The translations under genes were made by a program, and so were the position numbers. The notes beneath the pieces are model-generated. The model was not told where the DNA came from and did no database searches. It saw only the letters and a program-made list of their open reading frames with translations. A DNA stretch of 32,571 nucleotides from an uncultured Streptococcus sp. (GTDB lineage Bacteria > Bacillota > Bacilli > Lactobacillales > Streptococcaceae). Location: assembly GCA_934196125.1 (NCBI GenBank), contig CAKPVT010000021.1:1-32571 (forward strand), in the 5' to 3' direction. Of this stretch, positions 24,100 to 32,301 are shown piece by piece. How positions within the stretch are numbered: position 1 is the first letter of the stretch; every line of letters starts with the position of its first letter.

Positions 24100-25377
24100 C
24101 TAATAAAAACTATCTAGGTCGATAACGTTGTCATCGTATTCTTGTGTTATTTCCTTGGCTTTTAATTCTTCTGCTTCGCGGATGATTTCTTCGCGTTTTT
24201 CATTGGCGTCAATATTTAGCACAAAGCCGATAGATACTGATAAAACCAGCAAACTATTTCCCCCTTGGGATAAGAATGGGAAAGTAACACCAGTTGACGG
24301 AATAAGCCCTGAAATTCCTCCGATGTTAACAAAAGTTTGCATGAGCACCATTCCGCCGATACCAAGAGCAATCATAGAGTTGAAAGGATTCTTAGCTTTA
24401 ATGCCCACGTGCATAATACGTAAAATCAAAAAGAATAGCAATGCTAAAATGAGCCCCGCACCAATTAAACCAAGTTCTTCAATGGCAATTGAAAAGACAA
24501 AGTCTGTCGTTGCTTCGGGTAAGTAACCAGCTTTTTCAATCGAATTTCCCAAACCACGACCAAACCAGCCACCATTACTCATGGCATAATACGAATGTGC
24601 TAACTGGTGTCCTGAGTCCGTTAAATCATCAAATGGATTAAAAAAGGCACTGAAACGTTTGGCAACATAACCAAAGACTGGGACTTTTTCCATGGTTTTA
24701 ACCCCGACAACCGCAATCAAACCTAAGGAAGCAGCTGACAAAGCTGTTACGGTAGCTAAAATGGCTGAAAACCAACGATAACCAACCCCGCTAACAGAAT
24801 ACATGATTAAGGCTGTCAAAACGATAATTGCCGCATTTCCAAGGTCAGGTTGGGCAGCGACCAGCAATATCATGACTAACGAATAAACACGCCAATCCTT
24901 CAAATCGCTCCATTTTCTAGGAAACCATTTCCGCTTGGTAAGTGCTTGGTAATCATAGGTTTCAATCAATTCTTGACGCCTTGCAAAGGTAAGTGCCAAA
25001 AACCAAACAATGATAATTTTCAAATATTCAGCTGGTTGGAAACTGATCGGTCCAATGACAATCCAACCGTGAGCACCATTAACGGTTTTAGTGAAGAAAC
25101 GCGCAATGAGCAACAAAATAATTTCGACCATCATTGTCATGGTCAGCGTTCGTGAATTTTTTAAAAAGTTTAATTTCAGTTTATAAATAAAAAGAATGGC
25201 AATCAGACTGACTATCCAAAAAAGCCCTTGGTTTAATACTGACGCAAACGGATTAAGACCATATTGGACAAGTGTCGCACTCGTTGTTGAATAGACAACA
25301 ATCAGCCCAATAACAGACAGAATTAAATAAGGCACAAGGATAGAATAATTTATTAAATGCCTTTTATCAATTTTCAT
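24100..25377 (-). CDS. ftsW: Septal peptidoglycan polymerase FtsW (SEDS family)
   Basis: A 425-residue SEDS glycosyltransferase with about ten membrane helices that makes septal peptidoglycan with a class B PBP. It shows the SEDS segments GAHGWI, FQPAEYLK, AQPDLGNAA (with the likely catalytic Asp) and, near the end, GLIPSTGVTFPFLSQGGNS. FtsW rather than RodA is favoured by its place between ppc and tuf. The start at 25377 follows AGGGGA; the ORF could be extended six codons but would then swallow that site. The cytoplasmic tail is acidic and rich in E and D. Confidence 0.94.
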   Translation of the reverse strand: MKIDKRHLINYSILVPYLILSVIGLIVVYSTTSATLVQYGLNPFASVLNQGLFWIVSLIAILFIYKLKLNFLKNSRTLTMTMMVEIILLLIARFFTKTVNGAHGWIVIGPISFQPAEYLKIIIVWFLALTFARRQELIETYDYQALTKRKWFPRKWSDLKDWRVYSLVMILLVAAQPDLGNAAIIVLTALIMYSVSGVGYRWFSAILATVTALSAASLGLIAVVGVKTMEKVPVFGYVAKRFSAFFNPFDDLTDSGHQLAHSYYAMSNGGWFGRGLGNSIEKAGYLPEATTDFVFSIAIEELGLIGAGLILALLFFLILRIMHVGIKAKNPFNSMIALGIGGMVLMQTFVNIGGISGLIPSTGVTFPFLSQGGNSLLVLSVSIGFVLNIDANEKREEIIREAEELKAKEITQEYDDNVIDLDSFY

Positions 25378-25413
25378 AGATTCCCCTACATACATTCGAG
25401 TTTATCATATGCC

Positions 25414-25422
25414 ATTATATCA
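25414..25422 (-). promoter_or_regulatory. ftsW: ftsW promoter
   Basis: The minus strand reads TGATATAAT, a perfect extended -10, about 36 nt before the ftsW ATG and just after the ppc terminator. No good -35 box is present. Confidence 0.75.
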
Positions 25423-25432
25423 TCTTTCGACC

Positions 25433-25473
25433 CTAAAAAAAAGTAAAAGTCTGAGAAGTGAATCTCAGACTTT
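25433..25473 (-). terminator. ppc: ppc terminator
   Basis: On the minus strand AAAGTCTGAGA and TCTCAGACTTT form a perfect 11-bp stem with a 6-nt loop, followed after TAC by a long T run. Confidence 0.93.
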
Positions 25474-25488
25474 CAGAATATTTTGATA

Positions 25489-28314
25489 TTAGCCAGAATT
25501 ACGCAATCCTGTGGCAATACCGTTGATAGTTGTGTGAATAAGTTTTTCGTAATCCTCATCCAATTCTTCATGACGTAAACGTTTAATCAACTCAATTTGA
25601 ATGTAGTTCAAAACGTTGAAGTATAGCAAGCGATAATCTAAGCTTGCTTGAAGCGAAGGATTTTCTTCCAACAAATCTTTGTGTTTTTCGATTGCTAAAA
25701 TAACATTTTTAGTCAATTGCCATTCGTCAAGGATAGTATTAAAGACATCGCGTACTTCTTCGCTTTCTGCCAATTGAGCATATTGGAAAGCAATCTTCAT
25801 ATTTGATTTAGACAAGACCATATCAACATTTGAAAGAAGTGAATGGAAGAATGGCCATTTTTCATACATATGTTGAAGTTTTGCCAAGTTTCCTTCTTCA
25901 GCGTCAATAAAGTTTTTGAATGCTGAACCAACGCCATACCAACCTGGGAACATGATACGGCTTTGTGACCATGAGAATACCCAAGGGATTGCACGGAGAC
26001 CTGAAATTTCTGTGATTGTTTTACGAGCAGCTGGACGTGAACCAATGTTCAAGCTTGATACTTCCTTGATTGGTGTTGCTTCAAAGAAGTAATCGTAGAA
26101 ATGTGGATTACCAAATACTAAATCACGATAAACACCATTTGAGTAAGTGACAATGCCGTCCATTGTTGCGCGGAAATCATCAATTTCATCTGAATTTGTA
26201 ATCACACGTGTCACGATACGATCGATAGTTGCTGAAACCAACATTTCAAGGTTGTAATAAGCAACGTCTTTATTGCCGTATTTATTTTCAATGATTTCAC
26301 CTTGCTCAGTAAGACGAATACGATCTTTGATCGAACCGAATGGTTGTGATGTGATAGCTTCATATGATGGACCACCACCACGACCAACAGTACCACCACG
26401 ACCGTGAATGAATGTCACTTTAATACCACGTTCTGAACCAATACGAGTCAATTCATTTTGAGCTTTATAAAGTGTCCAAACAGATGATAAGTAACCACCG
26501 TCTTTGTTACTGTCTGAGTAACCAAGCATAATTTCTTGGTAACCTTTGTTAGCTGAAACCCAGCGACGAACAATATCATAATCAAGATATTCTTCCATGA
26601 TAGCACGTGAATTTTCAAGGTCCTCGATTGTTTCAAAGAGTGGCACAATTTGAACACGCGCTTTTTGGTTATCAAGAAGTCCGACTTCTTTAAGCATGAT
26701 AGCTAACTCAAACATATCAGAAACACTTTCAGTATGTGAAATGATGTGTTGTTTGATGACTTCGTCACCTAATTTATCTTTAAGGTAACGAGCTGTTTGG
26801 AAGATTGCTAATTCTTTTTGAAGTTGTTCTGATTTTTCAGCATTTGTTGATGACAACGTACGTGGGTCTTCTTGCAATTCTTTGAGAAGAACTTTTACTT
26901 TTTCTTCTTCTGAAAGTGCGCTGTAATCCTCAACGATATTAGCTGATTTCAACAATTCTGCAACACAAGCTTCGTTAACGCTTGAATCTTGACGCATATC
27001 AATCGTTGCAAGATAGAATCCAAAGACATCAACTGCTTGAAGCAATTCGCTAAAATCACCTGTCAAGAGCGCATCATCACCATTGTCAAGCAATGATTGT
27101 TTGATGATAAGCAAATCATCTTTAAATTCTTTAGCTGTTTTATAGTTTGGAATTTCTTCTTGAAGTTCTGATGAAACTTTAGAGAATTTTGTTTGCAAGT
27201 ATTTTGTAACGACACTAGCGTTGTTAGTGCTTGTGTAAACATCTGAACTGATGTTGTTGCTACTTTCCAAAACACGTTGAGAAATAGCTGGACCAGCTTT
27301 TAATTCGATTAAGGTTTGAATTAATTTTGATTGAATATAGTTAAATGCCTTACGATAAGGTTCATTTTCACGGTAGATAGATTTATCGCTTGACAATTCT
27401 GCTAATTTTTCAACTTCTGGACTAATATTAGTCAAGGTTGTTGAAAGTGAGAATGTACGATAAAGACCTGTTAATTTTTCGATGTAGTAGTTAATGATGA
27501 CTTCACTTTGAACCGTTGCTGACAAACGAAGTGTTTCAGCTGTTACGTATGGGTTCCCGTCACGGTCACCACCAATCCACATTCCCATTGTGATAGGTTT
27601 TGGATTTTCTAGGTCGATGCCTTTTTCAGCTGCTAAGCGTTTGTACTCTGAAGTCAACTTGGTAATCGCTTGAATTAAGGATGTATTGTAATACTCCATA
27701 ACGTTGGTAATTTCATTTTTTACCTTCAGTTTTTTCTCACGAATAATGTCCGTTTGCATGATGATTTCAATGTAACGGCGCAAATCAGTGTACCATTTGT
27801 CACGGTTCACAACACCCGCTCTGACATCGCGGTATTTACGTAAAAGGTCATGAATGTGATTTGTCAATTCGAGGACTATCTTACGTTGAACTTGTGTAGG
27901 GTGAGCTGTTAATACAGGCACAACATTGACATTTTCAAGGATTTCTTTAGAGTTTTCGCTTTCTGAAACCATATCTACGGTTAAAGAGAGTTTACCAAGA
28001 TAATCTTGATTGGTATTATTTTGGTAATTGATTTCATAAGCAAAATCAACGTCTTCTGAAATGTTGATTAAAAGTGGCAAAATTGAAAAATAACGAGACA
28101 CTACAACCATTTCATCGTTGGTTAATTGAGCTACTAATTTTTCAAGTTTGACGTATTCATCACTTGCTGACAATTCAACAATGTTTTGAATTTTGGCAAA
28201 CACCTCATCACCAACCATTTGATGAGTTGTCTCATCAAGCAAGTCTTTTAATACTTTGACTTCCTCGGTAATAATCGACTGGGTGCTATTGTTCTCCAGT
28301 TTTTTGATTGTCAC
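25489..28314 (-). CDS. ppc: Phosphoenolpyruvate carboxylase
   Basis: Carboxylates phosphoenolpyruvate to oxaloacetate, feeding aspartate synthesis in organisms with an incomplete TCA cycle. The protein has about 941 residues. Visible motifs are VLTAHPTQ (catalytic His), GMWIGGDRDGNP, the catalytic GRGGTVGRGGGP loop, SQPFGSIKDRIRLTEQGE and SWSQSRIMFPGWYG; it ends in GLRNSG. The frame opens at a GTG at 28323, but the Shine-Dalgarno AAAGGAG touches that codon. The GTG at 28314 has proper spacing (8 nt) and gives the N-terminus MTIKKLEN expected for streptococcal Ppc. It forms its own transcription unit. Confidence 0.96.
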   Translation of the reverse strand: MTIKKLENNSTQSIITEEVKVLKDLLDETTHQMVGDEVFAKIQNIVELSASDEYVKLEKLVAQLTNDEMVVVSRYFSILPLLINISEDVDFAYEINYQNNTNQDYLGKLSLTVDMVSESENSKEILENVNVVPVLTAHPTQVQRKIVLELTNHIHDLLRKYRDVRAGVVNRDKWYTDLRRYIEIIMQTDIIREKKLKVKNEITNVMEYYNTSLIQAITKLTSEYKRLAAEKGIDLENPKPITMGMWIGGDRDGNPYVTAETLRLSATVQSEVIINYYIEKLTGLYRTFSLSTTLTNISPEVEKLAELSSDKSIYRENEPYRKAFNYIQSKLIQTLIELKAGPAISQRVLESSNNISSDVYTSTNNASVVTKYLQTKFSKVSSELQEEIPNYKTAKEFKDDLLIIKQSLLDNGDDALLTGDFSELLQAVDVFGFYLATIDMRQDSSVNEACVAELLKSANIVEDYSALSEEEKVKVLLKELQEDPRTLSSTNAEKSEQLQKELAIFQTARYLKDKLGDEVIKQHIISHTESVSDMFELAIMLKEVGLLDNQKARVQIVPLFETIEDLENSRAIMEEYLDYDIVRRWVSANKGYQEIMLGYSDSNKDGGYLSSVWTLYKAQNELTRIGSERGIKVTFIHGRGGTVGRGGGPSYEAITSQPFGSIKDRIRLTEQGEIIENKYGNKDVAYYNLEMLVSATIDRIVTRVITNSDEIDDFRATMDGIVTYSNGVYRDLVFGNPHFYDYFFEATPIKEVSSLNIGSRPAARKTITEISGLRAIPWVFSWSQSRIMFPGWYGVGSAFKNFIDAEEGNLAKLQHMYEKWPFFHSLLSNVDMVLSKSNMKIAFQYAQLAESEEVRDVFNTILDEWQLTKNVILAIEKHKDLLEENPSLQASLDYRLLYFNVLNYIQIELIKRLRHEELDEDYEKLIHTTINGIATGLRNSG

Positions 28315-28370
28315 ACTCTCCACTCCTTTTTTGTTCGGATTTTAACCCTTTATTACAAGCGTACTACTCT

Positions 28371-28379
28371 ATCATACCA
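28371..28379 (-). promoter_or_regulatory. ppc: ppc promoter
   Basis: The minus strand reads TGGTATGAT, an extended -10, about 55 nt before the GTG start. TTGACG just upstream is too close (10 bp) to be its -35 box. Confidence 0.6.
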
Positions 28380-28475
28380 CTTTTTACGTCAAAAGTAACC
28401 CAATTTATGTCAAATCGTCCATTATTTTATAAATTTTCTGATTTTTTAAACAATATTTATTTTGAGACAAAATAT

Positions 28476-28524
28476 CTAAAAAACTAACAAAGCATGTTAA
28501 CAAATAGGTTGTTAGCGTTTTTAG
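28476..28524. repeat. Inverted repeat between ppc and the accessory gene
   Basis: CTAAAAAACTAACAA (28476-28490) and TTGTTAGCGTTTTTAG (28509-28524) form an interrupted stem of about 14 bp around an 18-nt loop. It lies in an AT-rich gap (28380-28590) with no gene. A T-rich tail follows on the plus strand and an A/T-rich stretch precedes it, so it could be a weak terminator or a protein-binding site. Confidence 0.5.
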
Positions 28525-28595
28525 TTTTGAAAAAATGTTGAACGATTCTTTTTGAGAAAATGGGAAACTTTCTTTTTTGTTTAAGTGTTATTTTC

Positions 28596-28604
28596 TGATA
28601 TACT
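28596..28604 (+). promoter_or_regulatory. Promoter of the small acidic gene
   Basis: TGATATACT is an extended -10, with TTGTTT 16 bp before the hexamer as a poor -35 box. The leader of about 30 nt carries AAAGGAG (28626-28632), spaced 9 nt from the ATG at 28642. Confidence 0.65.
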
Positions 28605-28641
28605 GGTCCGTGACTAAAGTTTTGCAAAGGAGTAATACTAG

Positions 28642-28953
28642 ATGGAATTAAAAAATGAAATGGATACTATTTTGAAAAAAAGAAAGGGTCAAAATATAAA
28701 TGCTGATTTTGAAATAGAAAAGTGTTGGAATAAAATGACAATACTTTTAACTCAAAATGAAGATGAAACAATAGATTATCTTAATGAGTGTAATGAGGAT
28801 GAGTTATATTATATCAGTGAAATTTTTGAAGATATATCTGAACAATTTCAAAGCGAAAGATTTATTACTTGTTTAAGAAAACTTGATAAAAAATTCCCTA
28901 ATGCAGATATGACTAAAGATATTGATTTTGCTGAAAGCTATATTGAAAACTAA
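28642..28953 (+). CDS. Small acidic cytoplasmic protein, possible immunity protein
   Basis: 103 residues with no signal, membrane segment or known catalytic motif. It is mostly helical by composition and rich in Asp, Glu, Lys and Asn (ETIDYLNECNEDELYYISEIFEDISEQF). It has a proper promoter and Shine-Dalgarno site. I do not recognise a named family. Similar orphan proteins in Bacillus, as I recall them, look like immunity partners of polymorphic toxins, but no toxin gene is beside it here. The gene is more AT-rich than its neighbours and sits in the accessory insert that replaced the start of pepF, so it was probably acquired. Function unknown. Confidence 0.7.
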   Translation: MELKNEMDTILKKRKGQNINADFEIEKCWNKMTILLTQNEDETIDYLNECNEDELYYISEIFEDISEQFQSERFITCLRKLDKKFPNADMTKDIDFAESYIEN

Positions 28954-29017
28954 ATAAAAAGAGGACTCTAGCGCTTGACGGGAATCGAGAAAATAGAGTT
29001 TAGACCAGAGATTGTAA

Positions 29018-29061
29018 GCTTAATAATCGCAGTTGCCAATAGCTAACTGTGATTATTAAGC
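29018..29061. repeat. 17-bp inverted repeat upstream of the PHP fragment
   Basis: GCTTAATAATCGCAGTT (29018-29034) and AACTGTGATTATTAAGC (29045-29061) pair along all 17 positions with one G-T, around a 10-nt loop. No T run follows, so it is not a standard terminator. A TATAAT at 29073-29078 lies just downstream, so the right arm covers the -35 position; an operator or an attenuator is possible. Confidence 0.65.
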
Positions 29062-29112
29062 AAGGACATAAGTATAATTTTATTATCAATATTTTCATGA
29101 AGAGGTGCTACT

Positions 29113-29244
29113 TTGAGAATAGATTTGCACACACATACAAAAAAATGCAAAACTGGTGAAAGTGAAACAAGAAAAATTTCTCCAGAAGAATTTGCTCAGA
29201 TTGCACAATCTGGTGCTGATTTTTTTTCACGAAAGCCCATGTAG
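29113..29244 (+). pseudogene. 5' fragment of a PHP-domain gene
   Basis: A TTG start with AGAGGTG upstream opens a frame of 43 codons beginning (M)RIDLHTHTKKC. DLHTH is the first metal-binding motif of PHP phosphoesterases, and KISPEEFAQIA fits the next helix. From about 29206-29220 the sequence passes into pepF, in another frame, and a TAG ends the PHP frame at 29244. Only the first strand and helix remain, so no activity is possible. Full-length relatives with this start are often large PHP proteins in accessory or defence-type loci; which kind this was cannot be told. Confidence 0.65.
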
Positions 29245-30732
29245 CATTAAGCTTCTTTGACACTGCGCTAGCGACTGCCGACTTAGAAATCCTTGATGCT
29301 TTAGAAGAAAATCCGCATTTTAGCGCAGCTATCCGCCAAGCGAAAATTCAAAAAAGTCATTTTATCTCTCCAGAAGTTGAAAAAACGTTGACGAACCTTG
29401 GTGAAATTTTTAAAGCGCCAGAAGATATCTACACCAAAATGCGTGCAGGTGACTTTGAAATGGAAGATTTTGAAGTTGATGGCAAGGTCTATCAAAACTC
29501 TTTTGTCACCTATGAAAATTATTATCAAAATCATGAAAATGTTCAAGTCCGTGAAAAAGCCTTTCGTTCTTTTTCTGCAGGACTGCGTAAACATCAAAAT
29601 ACCGCAGCAAGTGCTTATCTAGCACAAGTCAAATCAGAAAAAATCATTGCTGACATGCGAGGTTACGACTCTGTTTTTGATTACCTCTTAGCCGAACAAG
29701 AAGTTAACCGTGACATGTTTGACCGTCAAATTGACCTTATCATGACAGAATTTGCTCCTGTTGCGCAAAAATACCTCAAACACGTTGCTCATGTTAACGG
29801 TCTTAAAAAAATGACTTTTGCAGACTGGAAGCTTGACTTGGATAGCGAGCTTAATCCAGAGGTTACGATTGATGATGCTTATGATTTGGTGATGAAATCC
29901 GTTGCCCCACTTGGTGACGAATATGCTCAAGAAGTCTCACGTTATCAAGAAGAACGTTGGGTTGACTTTGCTGCTAATGCCAATAAAGATTCTGGTGGCT
30001 ACGCTACTGACCCTTACAAAGTTCATCCCTACGTTTTAATGAGTTGGACTGGTCGTATGTCTGATGTGTACACACTTATCCATGAAATTGGTCACTCTGG
30101 ACAATTTATCTTCTCAGACAACAACCAAAGTTACTTTATTTAATACCCATATGTCAACTTATTACGTCGAAGCCCCTTCTACTTTCAACGAACTTCTGCT
30201 CAGCGATTACCTCAAAAAACAATTTGACACTCCACGTCAGAAACGCTTTGCCCTCGCTCATCGTTTGACAGATACTTATTTCCATAATTTTATCACTCAC
30301 TTACTTGAAGCTGCTTTTCAACGTCAGGTTTACAATCTCATTGAAGACGGAAAAACCTTCGGCGCTACACAACTTAACAAGATAATAAAAGATGTTCTTA
30401 GCCAATTTTGGGGTGATGCCATTGATATTGACGACGATGCTGCTTTAACTTGGATGCGCCAAAGTCATTATTATGCTGGGTTGTATAGCTACACTTATTC
30501 TGCAGGTATGGTTATTTCAACTGCTGGGTATCTTAATCTAAAAAATAGCCCAAATGGTGCTAACGACTGGTTGAATTTCTTAAAATCAGGTGGTTCACGT
30601 ACGCCGCTTGACACCGCTAAATTAATTGGTGCCGATATTTCCACCGCGCAACCACTCCGTGATACCATTCAATTTTTAAGTGACACCGTTGACCAAATTA
30701 TTGCTTATACAAAGGATCTTAATCATGACTAA
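29220..30732 (+). pseudogene. pepF: Oligoendopeptidase F (M3 family), 5'-truncated and frameshifted
   Basis: A zinc metallopeptidase that cuts short cytoplasmic peptides. About 500 of the usual 600 residues remain. The pepF frame begins after a TGA at 29217 with FTKAHVALSFFDT, so roughly the first 100 codons and the native start are gone, replaced by the PHP fragment. The zinc motif HEIGHSGQ is near 30082. At 30135-30142 TTTA is duplicated (TTTATTTA), adding four bases and giving a TAA at 30141. The rest (NTHMSTYYVEAPSTFNE, with the third zinc ligand) follows in the next frame to 30732. Neither piece can be active. The native order, ppc divergent from pepF, is typical of streptococci as I recall. 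Confidence 0.9.
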
Positions 30733-31210
30733 TCTTTATGATTTTACTGTCAAAGACCAAGACGGAGCTGACGTCCAATTGTCAAAATACCAAGACAAAA
30801 TCCTACTCATTGTCAATACGGCAACAGGTTGTGGCTTAACCCCACAATACGAAGGACTACAAAAACTTTATGACACTTACCATGACAAAGGGTTTGAAAT
30901 TTTAGATTTTCCTTGTAATCAATTTTTAAATCAAGCGCCAGGAAACGCCGACGAAATCAATACCTTTTGCACCTTGAATTACCAGACAACTTTTCCTCGA
31001 TTTGCAAAAATTAAAGTCAACGGTAAAGAAGCCGACCCACTCTATGATTGGCTAAAAAATGAACAAAAGGGACCGCTTGGCAAACGTATTGAATGGAACT
31101 TTGCAAAATTTCTTATCGACCAAAATGGCAATGTCATCAAACGTTTTTCATCAAAAACAGAACCTGAAACAATTGTTACAGAAATGGAAAGCCTTATCAA
31201 TGACAAATAG
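30725..31210 (+). CDS. Glutathione peroxidase family protein (Cys type)
   Basis: A 161-residue thiol peroxidase that reduces hydrogen peroxide or lipid peroxides, often with thioredoxin as donor in bacteria. The peroxidatic residue is Cys36 in ATGCGLTPQYEGL (the equivalent of selenocysteine in animal enzymes). FPCNQFLNQAPG carries the family Gln and a possible resolving Cys, and WNFAKFLID the Trp and Asn of the catalytic tetrad. The start at 30725 follows AAAGGA by 8 nt and overlaps the end of pepF by 8 nt. It was therefore probably coupled to pepF translation; with pepF broken and its promoter lost, its transcription may now be low or come from the accessory insert. Confidence 0.93.
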   Translation: MTNLYDFTVKDQDGADVQLSKYQDKILLIVNTATGCGLTPQYEGLQKLYDTYHDKGFEILDFPCNQFLNQAPGNADEINTFCTLNYQTTFPRFAKIKVNGKEADPLYDWLKNEQKGPLGKRIEWNFAKFLIDQNGNVIKRFSSKTEPETIVTEMESLINDK

Positions 31211-31314
31211 CTGTCAAACTATTTGCAGCGCCTTTACTAGCATTACTTCTTTTGTAACAGTCTATAGATAAAATATTAAAAATATGACAAAACGATTACA
31301 AAATGAGCATTGCT

Positions 31315-31343
31315 TTGATTTTTAAGCCTTTTTACGCTAAAAT
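31315..31343 (+). promoter_or_regulatory. Promoter of the GH25 lysozyme gene, leaderless
   Basis: TTGATT (31315-31320), a 17-bp spacer and TAAAAT (31338-31343). The hexamer ends 7 nt before the ATG at 31351 and no Shine-Dalgarno sequence exists between them. Confidence 0.75.
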
Positions 31344-31350
31344 ATAACTA

Positions 31351-32214
31351 ATGAGAAGACGAATAAAACCCATTGTTGTTGTAGTTTTCTTCGCCCTCTG
31401 TGGGCTACTTCTCGTGATTGGTAAAGCTCACTCAGATAGCTTACAAAAGCAACAACTAGCTTCAGCTAAGGATTCTATTCCAACTGTGAGTAGCACGAGT
31501 ACTACCACTACATCAACTTCTGAAACTGATAAAGATTTTGTTCTTAATCCGATTATTGATATCTCAGGTTGGCAACTTCCAAGCGAAATTGACTATGATA
31601 CTTTATCTCAGAATATTTCTGGTGCTATCGTTCGTGTTTATGGAGGGTCACAAATCAGTAAAGATAGCAATGCCGCCTATACAACTGGTATTGATAAATC
31701 ATTTAAGACACATATCAAAGAATTACAGAAACGAAATGTTCCTGTAGCCGTTTATAGCTACGCTCTCGGTAAAACCGTCAAGGAGATGAAGGAGGAAGCA
31801 AAAACTTTCTATGAGAATGCTTCACCTTACAGTCCAACTTTCTATTGGATTGACGTTGAAGAGTCGACTATGTCTGACATGAATAAAGGTGTACAGGCTT
31901 TCTTAAAAGAGCTCAAAAAACTCGGTGCGGAAAATGTCGGTATCTACATTGGAACTTATTTCATGGATGAACAAGAAATTTCCGTGGATGGTTTCGATGC
32001 AGTGTGGATTCCTGCTTATGGTTCTGACACTGGTTATTACAATGCTGCGCCACAAACTGATTTGGACTATGACCTCCATCAATACACCTCACAAGGTTAC
32101 ATCAATGGTTTTAGTTCACCACTTGACTTAAACCAAATTGCCGTCACAAAAGATACGAAAACAACGTACGAAAAACTCTTCGGTACAACAAGTACCTCAA
32201 GTAGTAGCAAATAA
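31351..32214 (+). CDS. Membrane-anchored GH25 lysozyme (muramidase)
   Basis: A 287-residue protein that should cleave the MurNAc-GlcNAc bonds of peptidoglycan. Residues 4-24 form a signal anchor (MRRR then a hydrophobic stretch with no signal-peptidase site of note). A Ser/Thr-rich linker (44-58) follows, then a GH25 barrel. This has D70 in PIIDISGWQ, the catalytic Asp-Glu pair in YWIDVEEST (165-173) and the closing DLNQ motif. The C-terminus is Ser/Thr-rich. No cell-wall-binding domain is seen, so it likely acts at the membrane-wall face in growth or remodelling. The start is fixed by the promoter 7 nt upstream. Confidence 0.9.
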   Translation: MRRRIKPIVVVVFFALCGLLLVIGKAHSDSLQKQQLASAKDSIPTVSSTSTTTTSTSETDKDFVLNPIIDISGWQLPSEIDYDTLSQNISGAIVRVYGGSQISKDSNAAYTTGIDKSFKTHIKELQKRNVPVAVYSYALGKTVKEMKEEAKTFYENASPYSPTFYWIDVEESTMSDMNKGVQAFLKELKKLGAENVGIYIGTYFMDEQEISVDGFDAVWIPAYGSDTGYYNAAPQTDLDYDLHQYTSQGYINGFSSPLDLNQIAVTKDTKTTYEKLFGTTSTSSSSK

Positions 32215-32237
32215 AAGAGGCTGGGGCGAAGTGATAT

Positions 32238-32295
32238 ACTCCCCATATAGTAGACAGTGAAAAAACAAAAATTCACTAGAAACTATAAGGGGAGT
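32238..32295 (+). promoter_or_regulatory. IS-tip hairpin covering the transposase ribosome-binding site
   Basis: ACTCCCCATATAGT (32238-32251) pairs with ACTATAAGGGGAGT (32282-32295) apart from one mismatch, and AGTGAA/TTCACT (32256-32261, 32272-32277) extend the fold inside. The right arm contains AAGGGGAG, the Shine-Dalgarno site of the ATG at 32302. Confidence 0.65.
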
Positions 32296-32301
32296 TTTTA
32301 T

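Noticed and set aside
28976..29025. Promoter TTGACG-18-TTTAGA before the PHP fragment
   Set aside because: The -10 is poor and the TATAAT at 29073 is a better candidate.
29388..30143. A real shortened pepF gene starting at 29388
   Set aside because: It is a TTG with no Shine-Dalgarno site; pepF homology extends upstream to about 29220 and the zinc site is split by the later frameshift.
30828..30838. Glutathione peroxidase as a selenoprotein
   Set aside because: The catalytic codon is TGT (Cys), not TGA.
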